The notes beneath the pieces are model-generated. The model worked only from the letters and a program-made list of their open reading frames with translations, was not told where the DNA came from and did not search any database. DNA of 64,000 nt from contig CAYURD010000001.1 in NCBI GenBank assembly GCA_964446865.1, forward strand, positions 155,795 through 219,794, given 5' to 3'. A program made the position numbers and the translations under genes. Positions 54,738-63,770 of this stretch are shown in pieces (positions within the stretch are counted from its first letter, which is position 1; every line of letters starts with the position of its first letter). Source of the stretch: Glaciecola sp964446865. GTDB taxonomy: Bacteria > Pseudomonadota > Gammaproteobacteria > Enterobacterales > Alteromonadaceae.

Positions 54738-55220
54738 TTACGCGTTTTTATACTCAAGCTGGCAACCAGCTTGTTTATACTGTTTGTAGCGTTCTCTCGC
54801 ATTTATTTTTAGGGTTTCTTCATGCGGAACAAAATCAATTATCTGGTTAATGTCAGCATACTGTTCGATAAAGGTTTGAGAAAGGTTAATCACTACCGCC
54901 CTGTTTCGCAATTTGCGCATCGTCTTAAACGCATCAATCCAAATAATCTCAACAGGCGTTCCCATATCGGGGCCTTCGCCAAAAAGATTATGAGGGACAA
55001 ACTGGTCAGCGGGATACTGCCACACTAGTTCATCAAACGCTTCGGCTTGGGCTTGTGTATCGCATAAAACGGTTGTTTTTTTGCGCGACTTCACACACTC
55101 GACGGCTAGATTAGCGGCCTTTGTGATTTCATCATTTGACTGATGATCACCTTTACTATCAACTGCAGATTGTGATGAGTCATCAATGCTCAAGGCGTAA
55201 AAAGTAACGAGCGTAGCCAT
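54738..55220 (-). CDS. holC: DNA polymerase III subunit chi
   Basis: Clamp-loader accessory protein that links the loader to SSB. It has 160 residues with AAFDELVWQ-like core (QAEAFDELVWQYPADQFVPH), the conserved NLFGEGPDMGTPVEIIW and NLSQTFIEQYADINQIIDFV. A short acidic or polar insert (about residues 12-30) makes it slightly longer than the E. coli protein. It lies between pepA and valS, as is usual. Confidence 0.93.
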   Translation of the reverse strand: MATLVTFYALSIDDSSQSAVDSKGDHQSNDEITKAANLAVECVKSRKKTTVLCDTQAQAEAFDELVWQYPADQFVPHNLFGEGPDMGTPVEIIWIDAFKTMRKLRNRAVVINLSQTFIEQYADINQIIDFVPHEETLKINARERYKQYKQAGCQLEYKNA

Positions 55221-55259
55221 TAATTACCACGCCTTTCATATTGATCTTGCAAGGTCGTT

Positions 55260-56766
55260 TTATTCATCTAAAGGGATATTAGCCTTGTTCATCAAAAACT
55301 GAGATAACATGGGTACAGGACGACCTGTCGCCCCTTTTTTAGCACCGCCTACCCAAGCTGTACCGGCAATATCTAGATGCGCCCACGTATATTTACGTGT
55401 AAACCTAGATAAGAAGCATGCAGCCGTAATAGAGCCTGCAGGTCGGCCTCCTAGGTTAGTCATATCGGCGAACGGACTTTCTATTTGGTCTTGATACTCA
55501 TCCCACAAAGGCATGCGCCATGCTTTATCTGAACTTTGTTCTGAGGCACTTACTAAGTCATGGGCCAGAGGATTGTGTTGACTGAACACAGCAGTTGCAT
55601 GCTTACCAAGCGCAATAACACAAGCACCTGTTAAGGTCGCAACGTCAATCACCAACTCAGGATCGAAGCGTTCTACATAGGTCAATGCATCACATAGCAC
55701 CAAACGCCCTTCGGCATCAGTGTTGAGTACCTCAACAGTTTGACCCGACATGGTGGTTAATATATCACCTGGGCGATATGCATTAGCGTCTGGCATGTTT
55801 TCACAGCCGGCAATAACACCAATAATATTAATTGGTAAGTTAAGCTCGGCAATCGTTTGCATCGTGCCAAGTACAGCGCCGCCGCCGCCCATGTCGTATT
55901 TCATTTCATCCATCGCATCGCTAGGTTTAATTGAAATACCACCGGTATCAAAGGTTAGGCCCTTGCCTACCAATACATAAGGTTTTTGGTCATCGCTTGC
56001 GCCTTTATGATGCAGTACGCTCATAATAGACTCGTTGTAAGATCCTCGCCCTACTGCCAAATAACAATGCATGCCTAACTTTTCCATTTCAGCTTCGCCG
56101 ATGGTGTCAAGGCTCAGGCTGTCATAACTGTTGGCGAGCGCTGCCGCTTGTTCATTCAAATATTTCGGGTTACAAATGTTAGGCGGCATGTTGTTAACGT
56201 CGCGGGTAAGTTTTACGCCTTTATTAACGGCAAGTGCATGCTCAATGGCGCGCTCGCCTAGTGGTAAGTCTTTGCGGGTCGGCAAATTAAATACCATCTT
56301 GCGAAGAGGACGGCGAGGTTCGCCTTTTTTCGTTTTTAATTGTAAAAAGCTATACACGGAAGCATCCGCAGCTTCGACCGCTTGTCGCACTTTCCAGTAG
56401 GTATCTCTGCCTTTAACGTGCAATTCAGTCAAAAAGCTAACGGCTTCCATCGAGCCTGTTTCATTTAGCGTTTTAATAGTTTTTGCGACAATTTGTTTGT
56501 ATTGACGCTCATTTAGCTCTCGCTCTTTACCACACCCTACTAACAAAACGCGTTCACTGAGCACGTTTGGCACATGGTGTAATAATAACATTTGTCCGGC
56601 TTTACCCTCTAAATCGCCCCTGCGAATGAGGTTGCTGATATAGCCTTCACTGATTTCATCGAGCTGTTCTGCGACGGTTGTTAGTCTGCGTGGTTCAAAA
56701 ACACCAACGACAATACACGCGCNNNNNNNNNNTCTCAGGACTGCCACTTTTTACGCCAAATTCCAT
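55260..56766 (-). CDS. pepA: Leucyl aminopeptidase PepA (interrupted by a sequencing gap)
   Basis: Cytosolic M17 metallo-aminopeptidase, also a DNA-binding factor in XerCD recombination at cer sites in E. coli. Catalytic and metal motifs are intact: VGKGLTFDTGGISIKPSDAM, NTDAEGRLVLCDAL and GGRPAGSITAACFL. A 10-N run (56723-56732) breaks the N-terminus. The real start is the ATG at 56766, reading MEFGVKSGSPE up to the gap, and ACIVVGVFEPRRL resumes after it, almost identical to E. coli PepA. That protein has four residues between these blocks; the gap flanks supply three bases, so about nine bases are missing rather than ten. Confidence 0.95.
56723..56732. other. Assembly gap of 10 N in pepA
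   Basis: Ten N between the conserved MEFGVKSGSPE and ACIVVGVFEP blocks. Frame continuity requires a missing length divisible by three; alignment to E. coli PepA from memory suggests nine. Confidence 0.9.
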
Positions 56767-56960
56767 AATTTCCCCTACATTTTTATACGGCTCTAATCAG
56801 AATAAAAACCAATTTATTGTTTTTGCAAAATAGGATTGTGCTAAACTGGCATGAATAGTTGTTATTCACGACTAAACTGCTATTAATACGAAGTTTACTC
56901 AAATAACGCTAAATATTCATTAAAAAACGCTATTTAAAATAAAAAAGACCACAAGCATAC

Positions 56961-58300
56961 ATGTTGATTTTTCGATACTTGCTGCGCGAAACCTTTAAGT
57001 CGCAATTAGCGGTGTTTTTCATCCTAATGTCGATTTTTATTACCTTAAGATTCGTGCGCGTACTAGGTGATGCCACCGAGGGCAATGTACCCGCTGAACT
57101 TGTTATAGGCTTTATTACCCTATATAGCCCTGTCCTCGCTTCTTTAGTGTTACCCATTAGCTTATTCTTAGGCGTTATGCTTGCGCATGGGCGAATGTAT
57201 GTCGATAGCGAAATGACTATCCTTAGAGCATGCGGTGTAAGTGAATGGTACATTACTCGCGTGACCCTATTTGTTGCGTTTGTGGTCGCTCTGGTCACGG
57301 CTACCGTTACCTTATACTTAGCGCCTATCGCGATGGAACGAGAGTATCAATTACAAGAAGAAGCCGCCGCTAAGTCTGGGCTTGCCGCCGTTATGCCAGG
57401 CAGGTTTCAACAAAGCAGTGACGATAACTCCGTGATTTTTGTACATGGGATTGATTCTGATACCGAAACCATGCAAAAAGTATTCTTGGCAAAACCAAGC
57501 GATAAGCAAGACGAGATCCATCTGATATATGCTAATGGTGGCAAGATTAACCTTGGCAGTGGTGGTGAGCAACAACTCGTATTGTTAAACGGTATACAAT
57601 ATGAAGGCACGACCGTTGCCAACAACTATCAAATTGTTAATTTTGATGAGTACGCTGTTGTAATAGACGAACCTGATTCACAAGAAGAACGTCGCAAAAT
57701 GGTCGCGGTTCCTACACTCGATTTGTTAAAGCTTGATAGTATTGAAGCAAAAGCAGAATTTCAGTGGCGCTTAGCCATTCCATTGTCACTTCCTTTTTTA
57801 GTATTAATTGCCGTGCCGCTAAGTGCAGTTGACCCAAGGCAAGGTCGTTTTGGCAAAATGTTACCCGCATTATTATTGTATTTAGGATACTTTTTATTGC
57901 TGCTCGCTAGCCGTCGGATTATGGAAGATGGAAAATTACCCAGCTTTATTGGCTTATGGTGGGTGCATTTAGTGATGCTACTGATTGGCTCTGGGCTTCT
58001 AGTTAGAGACCGGCGAACTGGCGGGCTATTGCGAAGGCTATTTACCAGTAAAAAAGAAGCCCTTAGCGAGAAAGAAGCCCTTAGCGAAAAAGAAGCCCTT
58101 AGCGAGANNNNNNNNNNNNNNNNNNNNNNNNNNNNNNNNNNNNNNNNNNNNNNNNNNNNNNNNNNNNNNNNNNNNNNNNNNNNNNNNNNNNNNNNNNNNN
58201 NNNNNNNAAAGAAGCCCTTAGCGAGAAAGAAGCCCTTAGCGAAAAAGAAGCCCTTAGCGAGAACGAAACATCGAGTAAACAAGGCGGTCAGCATGTTTAA
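56961..58300 (+). CDS. lptF: LPS export permease LptF with hexapeptide-repeat tail (gap inside)
   Basis: Inner-membrane permease that, with LptG and LptB2, extracts LPS for transport. It starts MLIFRYLLRETFKSQLAVFF and has the YjgP/YjgQ layout: three N-terminal helices, a periplasmic beta-jellyroll (about 135-250) and three C-terminal helices ending near VHLVMLLIGSGLLVRDRR. Just after this it carries a cytoplasmic array of KEALSE hexapeptides, at least six visible copies around a 100-N gap (58108-58207), then NETSSKQGGQHV and the stop at 58298. The frame closes only if the gap length is 2 modulo 3, which agrees with 17 + 18n bases. The stop overlaps lptG by 8 bases. Such a tail is not normal for LptF. 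Confidence 0.9.
58053..58261 (+). repeat. 18-bp in-frame tandem array in lptF (100-N gap inside)
   Basis: Unit aaagaagcccttagcgag, with every second copy ending gaa: three copies before the gap (58053-58106, plus the first base of a fourth) and three after (58208-58261). Each encodes Lys-Glu-Ala-Leu-Ser-Glu. At least seven copies exist if the gap is closed minimally. The only differences are synonymous third-position changes (gag/gaa), so the array is young or homogenised. Confidence 0.92.
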
Positions 58301-59357
58301 AATTATAGATTTATACATTGCCCGAACCTTACTCAGTTCAGTTGCCGTCACATTATCGGTGCTGATTGGCTTAAGTGCGCTTATCAAATTTGTCGAACAG
58401 TTAAGACGTGTTGGTCAGGGTGATTACGATATGACGATTGCTGGCGTCTATGTATTGTTGAGTTTGCCTCGGGAAATTGAACTCTTCTTGCCTATGGCAA
58501 CCTTACTTGGCGCCTTAATAGGTATGGGACTATTGGCGCAAAGCAGCGAGCTTGTTGTCATGCAGGCCTCGGGCCTATCTCGGCGTAAAATAACCTTCAG
58601 TGCAATGAAATCGGTTATTGTGTTAATCATTGCGGTCATGGCCTTAGGTGAATGGGTCACGCCATTAAGTGAAGCAAAAGCAAAACAAATCAGAACCGAG
58701 GCTTTATCAGGCGGTAGCGTAATATCATCAGACTCCTTAACATGGGCAAAAGACGGCAATGACTTTGTGAGTATTAATCAAGTTATTGACCAAAACACGC
58801 TGCAAGAAGTTAACATTTATCAATTTAATGACACCTTGCAATTAGTGCAAATAATCAGTGCACAACAAGCCATATTTAGACAAGATGACTGGCTATTGGA
58901 AGACGTAAAACAAGTCGTATTTACCAATAGCCGAATTCAAAACTCGCAAGTGAGTTCTTTACAATGGGTAAGTTCAATTACACCCGATAAACTTGGCATT
59001 GATGTGATAAAGCCAGAAGCTCTGTCAATACAAGGCCTAAATGATTATATAGGGTATTTACGCAACAATGGACAAGACTCAGCACGCTATGACCTTGCAT
59101 TTTGGCGCAAACTGCTGCAGCCAATATCAGTAGCCGTTATGCTATTAATGGCGATGTCGTTTATATTTGGCCCCCTACGCTCGGTTACTATGGGTGCTAG
59201 AACGGGTATGGGCATTTTGGCGGGTTTTGGCTTTTTTATTAGTAATGAAGTATTTGGTCAAGCCGCTTTGGTATTTCAACTGCCGCCATTTTTGGGTGCG
59301 CTCTTGCCGAGTGCCCTGTTTACCGCAGTGGCGATAGTATTACTGCAGAGAAAGTAG
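58293..59357 (+). CDS. lptG: LPS export permease LptG
   Basis: Partner permease of LptF in LptB2FG. It has 354 residues starting MFKIIDLYIARTLLSSVAVT, with six membrane helices, a periplasmic jellyroll (about 140-255) and the conserved LPREIELFLPMATLLGALIG and MQASGLSRRKIT segments that form the LptB coupling region. The ATG lies inside the lptF stop region (ATGTTTAA), indicating translational coupling. Convergent with the RDD gene. Confidence 0.95.
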   Translation: MFKIIDLYIARTLLSSVAVTLSVLIGLSALIKFVEQLRRVGQGDYDMTIAGVYVLLSLPREIELFLPMATLLGALIGMGLLAQSSELVVMQASGLSRRKITFSAMKSVIVLIIAVMALGEWVTPLSEAKAKQIRTEALSGGSVISSDSLTWAKDGNDFVSINQVIDQNTLQEVNIYQFNDTLQLVQIISAQQAIFRQDDWLLEDVKQVVFTNSRIQNSQVSSLQWVSSITPDKLGIDVIKPEALSIQGLNDYIGYLRNNGQDSARYDLAFWRKLLQPISVAVMLLMAMSFIFGPLRSVTMGARTGMGILAGFGFFISNEVFGQAALVFQLPPFLGALLPSALFTAVAIVLLQRK

Positions 59358-59399
59358 CGTTTGGAACAGGTAATCTGCCGTTGAAACGCGTCAATATAA

Positions 59400-59420
59400 T
59401 TGGTGACTTTGCATCACCAA
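59400..59420. terminator. Short dyad between convergent lptG and RDD gene
   Basis: TTGGTGA and TCACCAA form a perfect 7-base stem around CTTTGCA, 43 bases after the lptG stop. No T tract follows on either strand, so its action as a terminator is uncertain. Confidence 0.35.
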
Positions 59421-59424
59421 AACA

Positions 59425-59997
59425 CTACCAGTTTTTATGGTGATTTTGCTCTGTCGTTAAGACCAGAATTTGAGTGCGCGCTAAACGGTCTTGCAAAGAC
59501 TGTTTGTTTTTAACGTCGAGTAATACAAGCAAGGTTCCCAAGCCGCCTAACGAAGCAAGTAGTCTAAATACCAATCGTCTATAACCAATGGCTTTGTCTT
59601 GCTCATGCAAGCTAAAAATACGCAAGCGCCACGCCCGCATACCAAGTGTTTGCCCGCCATGTCGCCAAAACCATAAAAAGAAACCCGCCACCCATAACAC
59701 AACCCACGCTTGAATAACTAAAGTGTAAACAAGAGATTGTTGAATCAAGTCGCTTACATGTTCAAAACCTTGTTTTGATAATATGTTATTTTCTAGCAAC
59801 GCGGTGATAATCGCAGTAATAACTAAGGCGGCTAGCATGCCAACCGCAACCGCTATTAAGCCATCATAAACCATAGCCGCTAAACGTCTAAAAAAGCCTG
59901 CTCGTTGTATTTGTGTATCTGCCATACCTTCCAGCGCTTGTGTGGTGTTGAAAAAATAAACAATTGTTTTATCTATAATATCATCGAAGACATTCAA
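59425..59997 (-). CDS. RDD-family membrane protein
   Basis: Inner-membrane protein of unknown function, 190 residues, with about three or four helices. RDD-type features are AGFFRRLAAMVYDGLIAVAV (the Arg and Asp of the family name) and GGQTLGMRAWRLRI. The C-terminal segment RLVFRLLASLGGLGTLLVLL and SLQDRLARTQIL complete the domain. Some RDD proteins act in ion exchange, but nothing here shows that. Monocistronic. Confidence 0.88.
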   Translation of the reverse strand: MNVFDDIIDKTIVYFFNTTQALEGMADTQIQRAGFFRRLAAMVYDGLIAVAVGMLAALVITAIITALLENNILSKQGFEHVSDLIQQSLVYTLVIQAWVVLWVAGFFLWFWRHGGQTLGMRAWRLRIFSLHEQDKAIGYRRLVFRLLASLGGLGTLLVLLDVKNKQSLQDRLARTQILVLTTEQNHHKNW

Positions 59998-60054
59998 GAA
60001 AACCTATTTGTGCAAACAAAGAAGCCAATTAGTCAAAAAAGCTGTAAATAAGAC

Positions 60055-60082
60055 TTGATACAGACACTGAACTCGCTATAAT
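60055..60082 (+). promoter_or_regulatory. Promoter of tRNA-Leu
   Basis: TTGATA (60055-60060), a 16-base spacer and a perfect TATAAT (60077-60082), 46 bases before the mature tRNA 5' end. This is the strongest sigma-70 promoter I see in the window. Confidence 0.8.
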
Positions 60083-60128
60083 TCAGGCCACCTCGAAAGA
60101 GGTATACCAATACAGCAAAATCCTCAAT

Positions 60129-60215
60129 GCCAGAGTGGCGAAATTGGTAGACGCAGCGGATTCAAAATCCGCCGGTAGTAATACTGTGCCGGTTCAAGTC
60201 CGGCCTCTGGTACCA
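60129..60215 (+). tRNA. tRNA-Leu (anticodon CAA)
   Basis: 87-nt tRNA with encoded CCA. The acceptor stem GCCAGAG pairs with CTCTGGT (one G-U at position 1). The anticodon arm is GCGGA-TTCAAAA-TCCGC giving anticodon CAA, the long variable arm is typical of tRNA-Leu, and the T arm is CCGGTTCAAGTCCGG. The downstream integrase reads across its 3' half on the other strand, marking it as the island's integration site. Confidence 0.95.
60196..60215. other. Probable attachment site (left) of a genomic island
   Basis: The 3' part of tRNA-Leu is the usual crossover site for tyrosine integrases, and an integrase gene starts immediately beside it, pointing into the tRNA. The tRNA is intact. I found no second copy of its 3' end to the right, so the other junction lies outside the window. 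Core boundaries are inferred. Confidence 0.6.
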
Positions 60216-60220
60216 CACTT

Positions 60221-60247
60221 AATCTACTGATATATAGTAGATTTTTT
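60221..60247 (+). terminator. Intrinsic terminator after tRNA-Leu
   Basis: AATCTAC pairs with GTAGATT around TGATATATA, and the stem runs into a T stretch. It lies 6 bases after CCA and inside the antisense integrase frame. Confidence 0.7.
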
Positions 60248-61538
60248 GCTATTAGAGCCTCTCCTTTTACTAACAAAGTACTATCATTTGTACCAAACAA
60301 TGGTACCTGTGACGATTTTTTGTAGTTTGGTACTTTTTCTGCTTTAAAACAATCCGTTCGCTTTTCATCTAGTTTATATTCACTATCAGGTGAGTCGGTC
60401 GAAGATTTGGTTTGAGTTAGCGACTTACATAACTCTTCGTTCTCAATTGGTAACAAGTGCTCTTTAGCACTGCTTTTTACAGAGTTGATGTTATTTGCTT
60501 GGGCTAATAGGTAATTTGGCGATGGATGTGCATAACGTTGAACCATGTCCAACGTTTTCCAGCCGCCTAGCTCTTTTAACGCTAATAAATCAGTTCCTGC
60601 TTCAACATGATTTGTAGCCCAATTATGCCTAAGATCATGGAATCGCAAACCATCTAAATTTGCTTTTCTTATAATACGCTTCCACGTGCCATGGCTAAGC
60701 TCTTTCATCGCGTTACCTGCGCTATTAACAAATACATATGATGATACCGAAGCTATTTGTAGCTCTTTCAACAGTGCTAACGCATCAGCCGATAAAGGTG
60801 TTACAACATGGTCTTTAGATTTGTGCTCACTAGCTTCAATTGAGATAGTTTCGTTTTTAAAGTTAACATGCGCCCAGCGCAAACCAAGGATATTCCCTTG
60901 TCTCAAACCAGTCAGAAGGGCAAAGAGTATAATGGGTTTCATAAACCTAGGAGCGGCATCAATTAGCGATTTGATTTCTCGCTTGTCTAGTTTCATGAAA
61001 GAGCGCTTAGGTTCTTTGGCTGTACGCAAAAATGGAACTTTTTCTATCCACCCAAGTTCTTGATGGCAGAAATTCAAAAAAGCTTTTATTTCGCTTATAT
61101 ACCGATTCTTTGTTGCAATGCCGACATCACTTTTTTTGAGAAGACAGGACAGAACGCGGTCGGTTGTTACATCCTCAATTAGCGAATTTTTTAGTTGGGT
61201 TTGCCACCATGCGAGCTTATTTTTCTTATCGATTATCGTGCGGATACTCGCTCTAGAGGATAAGTACAGTTCTAGCGCATCGCTAAATAATCGTGGGGCT
61301 TGATAATTGTCAGTGAGTTGTTGCCAGACCCTTTCTCGTAATTGCATTTCGAATGCTTCAGCTTGAGCTTAAGTGGTTTGCCGACTACTTTTGTTAACTC
61401 GTTTAGTTTTGCCGTCGTGGGATAAGTCAAATTTGACATACCAATATTTACTGCCTTTTTTCTTGTAAATCATCAGAGTTTTCCATAATCATATTTCTGA
61501 GAAAAACATTAATGATTTTTTGGACGAACACTAGTGAA

Positions 61539-62660
61539 TTATTCGTTCATTGAGCGATTGTTTGCAGTAATTACGCCTTGCTTCATATCTCTTGCAAACT
61601 TTTTATAACGTCTTAATCCTTCTTCAGTAGTATGCCCGCTAACCAACATAATGTGTTCATCAGTCTCGCCCCTGCGACACAAATCTGTAATACCATAAAT
61701 ACGCAATGAGTGCGGCACTATGCGCTCATCGAGTCCACATGCTTTAAGGCACTTTTTCCAACGAATGCTGCAATACTGAGGCAAATCACCTTTATTACTT
61801 TTTGCAAAGAGTAAGTCACTTTTTATACCGTCTGCCTCTTTGTAGGCGATTGCTTTAGAAAATAACTCATTGGTATGTTCTGAAATAGCGACATCAATCA
61901 TTTTATCGGATTTATGTTCACCTGATTTTATATGAATAATTTGTTTAGTTTAGTTTATCGCAGATTCTTTCAGGTTTCTCAAGTTAGAGCACCGTTGTAT
62001 TGACGTCCATAGACATTGATAAAAAAGCTTGTCTTGCTCGTCTTGGGCGTACATTTCCGTAAACTTCTCCCATTTAGACCATTCAATCTCATAAAAATCA
62101 CGCTCATTTGATTTGCTGCTTTTTAACTTATCTACACCGTGAACCCAGCCCTCCGCTTTAGCTTTGTCAAGAATGTCGTTGAAGCTTGATGTATAGTTAG
62201 TGCGTTTACTCCCTTGAAGCCCTAGAATGACCATCCTATCAACAATTCTTAGTAGTAGTTTATTGCTTAGGTCTGTAAGCTCAAAATCTGCAAACAAATA
62301 AGCCCAAAAACCAAGTTGGTTCATTTTCTTTTTTTTATCCTTTTTACTAGACACGTTAGTTGCGCAAAGAGATAGTAATATCGCATCACCAACACTTCGT
62401 TGGTTTGAAACAAGTATTTCAGACAGGCGATTCTGCTCCTTAGCGGCCTTGTATATAAGCTGGTTATACTGCTTGATAGATTCTGATTTATCTTTACTGA
62501 GAAACTTTCTTAACCCATTCTCACTTACCTTTTTCTTTTCGTGTTTTGCGACGATTTCATACACTGTCGCTAGATATGGATTATGATTGTTTATAAAAAT
62601 CTCGACTTCGATAGACAGTTTATACTTACTATAACTGTTCGGAGTCGGAACAATGAACAA
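61539..62660 (-). pseudogene. Second tyrosine recombinase, split by an in-frame TAA and probably 5'-truncated
   Basis: Two same-frame segments flank a TAA at 61950-61952. The upstream part (to 62660) has an N-terminal helical region and ends at the first catalytic Arg box (SIQRCSNLRNLKESAIN). After the stop the frame continues TKQIIHIKSGEHKSDKMIDV with the beta-hairpin Lys, then PHSLRIYGIT (His-x-x-Arg), SGHTTEEGLRRYKKF (His and nucleophile Tyr) and ends at 61539. Together the catalytic set is complete. Its first 20 codons (TTG start) lie across the end of the neighbouring insertion sequence, so its true N-terminus was probably removed by that insertion. This kind often travels in islands beside a first integrase. 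Confidence 0.7.
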
Positions 62661-63580
62661 AAAACAACAACAGGATATTTCTCGTAAATTAAAAATTCTT
62701 CAACATGCGAAGACTATTGGCAATGTTTCAAAAACATGTCGTTATTTTGGTATTTGTAGAGAAACATTTTACAAATGGAAAAGGGTATTTGATAAACATG
62801 GTGAAGAGGGATTAATCAACAGCAAGCCATGCCCTGAAAATCATAAGTTACGGATAGCCAAACCAATTGAAGAAAAAATCGTGTACTTGCGACAAAACTA
62901 CCATTTTGGGCCTGATATGATAGTTTAGCACCTAGAGCGGTATCACGACATTAAAGTGTCAAGAAACGGCTGCTACAACGTCTTAGTTAGGAATAAATTA
63001 AACAGATTACTTGATAATATATCAAAGCGTTCTCGCGCAAAATTCACGCGCTATGAAAAGAAAGTACCAGGCCATCATGTTCAAATTGATGTTAAGTGTC
63101 TGAAATTCATATCAAAAGATGGTAAAGCGTTTAAGCGCTTTCAATATACAGCTATAGATGATTGTACCCGCATCAGAGCGCCTAAAATTTACGATAAACA
63201 TAATCAGGCTAGTTCAATATCATTTTTAAATTACGTAGTTAATAAATTTCCTTTCAGAATAAAAATGATCCGCACAGACAACGGACATGAATTCCAAACA
63301 AAATTTCACTGGCATGCCTTAGATTTGGGTCTTGAGCATGCATACATTAAACCTGCTAGTCCAAATCTAAACGGCAAAGTTGAACGCTCGCACTTAACAG
63401 ACAAGCGTGAGTTTTACCAATTGCTTGAATACACTGATGATATCGACCTCAATGCAAAGTCAGCTCAATGGGAAGATTACTATAATTTTTTGCGCCCCCA
63501 TGCGGCTCATCTTGGGCGAACGCCATATGAAAAACTAAAAACAAAAATGTTACACTAAGCAGTGTCTATCGAAGTTGTAG
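62601..63580 (+). mobile_element. Insertion sequence with DDE transposase
   Basis: About 980 bases bounded by inverted repeats: ACTTCGATAGACA is perfect in both ends (62605-62617 forward; reverse complement at 63563-63575), with weaker similarity on both sides. The single transposase gene and the size fit the IS481-like group. Precise outer ends and a target duplication could not be fixed by eye. It lies at the 5' end of the second recombinase and before a truncated frame on the right. Confidence 0.7.
62653..63558 (+). pseudogene. IS481-like transposase, split by an in-frame TAG
   Basis: The N-terminal part (62653-62925) is a helix-turn-helix domain: KTIGNVSKTCRYFGICRETF and WKRVFDKHGEEGL. 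TAG at 62926-62928 follows FGPDMIV, and the same frame continues HLERYHDIKVSRNGCYNVLV into the rve/DDE domain. That has Asp in HVQIDVKCLKF, Asp in IRTDNGHEF and Glu in NLNGKVERSH, the full catalytic triad, and ends at 63558. Relatives have Trp at this place (I-x-W-H/Y-L), so TGG to TAG is the likely change. Apart from that codon the gene of about 300 codons is intact. Confidence 0.85.
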
Positions 63581-63581
63581 A

Positions 63582-63746
63582 AAAGACAGAGCGCTCAAAC
63601 AAGTAAAGCCTATTTTGTATGAAATCTTAGATAAGCAACAATATCGGACGCTGTCATTAACCTTTGACACATTAGCCGGTTACTTTCTGAAAGACGTGAA
63701 AACGGAAACACCATTGAAATATACATACGAACCAAAGTCGTCGTGA
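63582..63746 (+). pseudogene. C-terminal remnant of an unknown gene next to the insertion sequence
   Basis: An open frame of 54 codons without a start, beginning at the right end of the insertion sequence and ending at TGA (63744-63746). The product reads KDRALKQVKPILYEILDKQQ, then YRTLSLTFDTLAGYFLKDVK, and ends in a Lys/Thr/Pro-rich tail. I do not recognise it. It may be a gene whose 5' part was displaced by the insertion. Confidence 0.4.
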
Positions 63747-63770
63747 TAGATAGCCGCGAGGGTGCTGAAC

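Larger units (their letters stand above)
60124..61473 (-). pseudogene. Tyrosine recombinase integrase, split by an in-frame TAA
   Basis: Phage-type integrase. From the ATG at 61473 the frame gives an arm-type DNA-binding N-terminus (MIYKKKGSKYWYVKFDLSHD, then GKTKRVNKSSRQTT). It meets TAA at 61369-61371 and continues in the same frame as AQAEAFEMQLRERVW to the TGA at 60124. The rest holds a SAM-like core-binding domain and a complete catalytic set: Arg in LTGLRQGNILGLRW, HDLRH, GGW and Tyr in VQRYAHPSPN. Homologous integrases normally have a sense codon at the stop (AAA is one base away). Restart at the ATG at 61347 would give a 407-residue protein without its arm-binding domain. The last 30 or so residues are read from the tRNA-Leu antisense strand. 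Confidence 0.85.

Noticed and set aside
57761..58387. Minus-strand frame with KGFF-type repeats
   Set aside because: Antisense reading of the lptF repeat array and its N gap; no independent coding evidence.
56961..59357. A single 798-codon frame joining LptF and LptG
   Set aside because: The join exists only because the 100-N placeholder puts lptF and lptG in one frame. The real lptF frame continues as KEALSE repeats and stops at 58298, overlapping the lptG start.
62590..63595. Target-site duplication of the insertion sequence
   Set aside because: Flanks share only a few A residues; exact IS ends are not certain enough to call a duplication.
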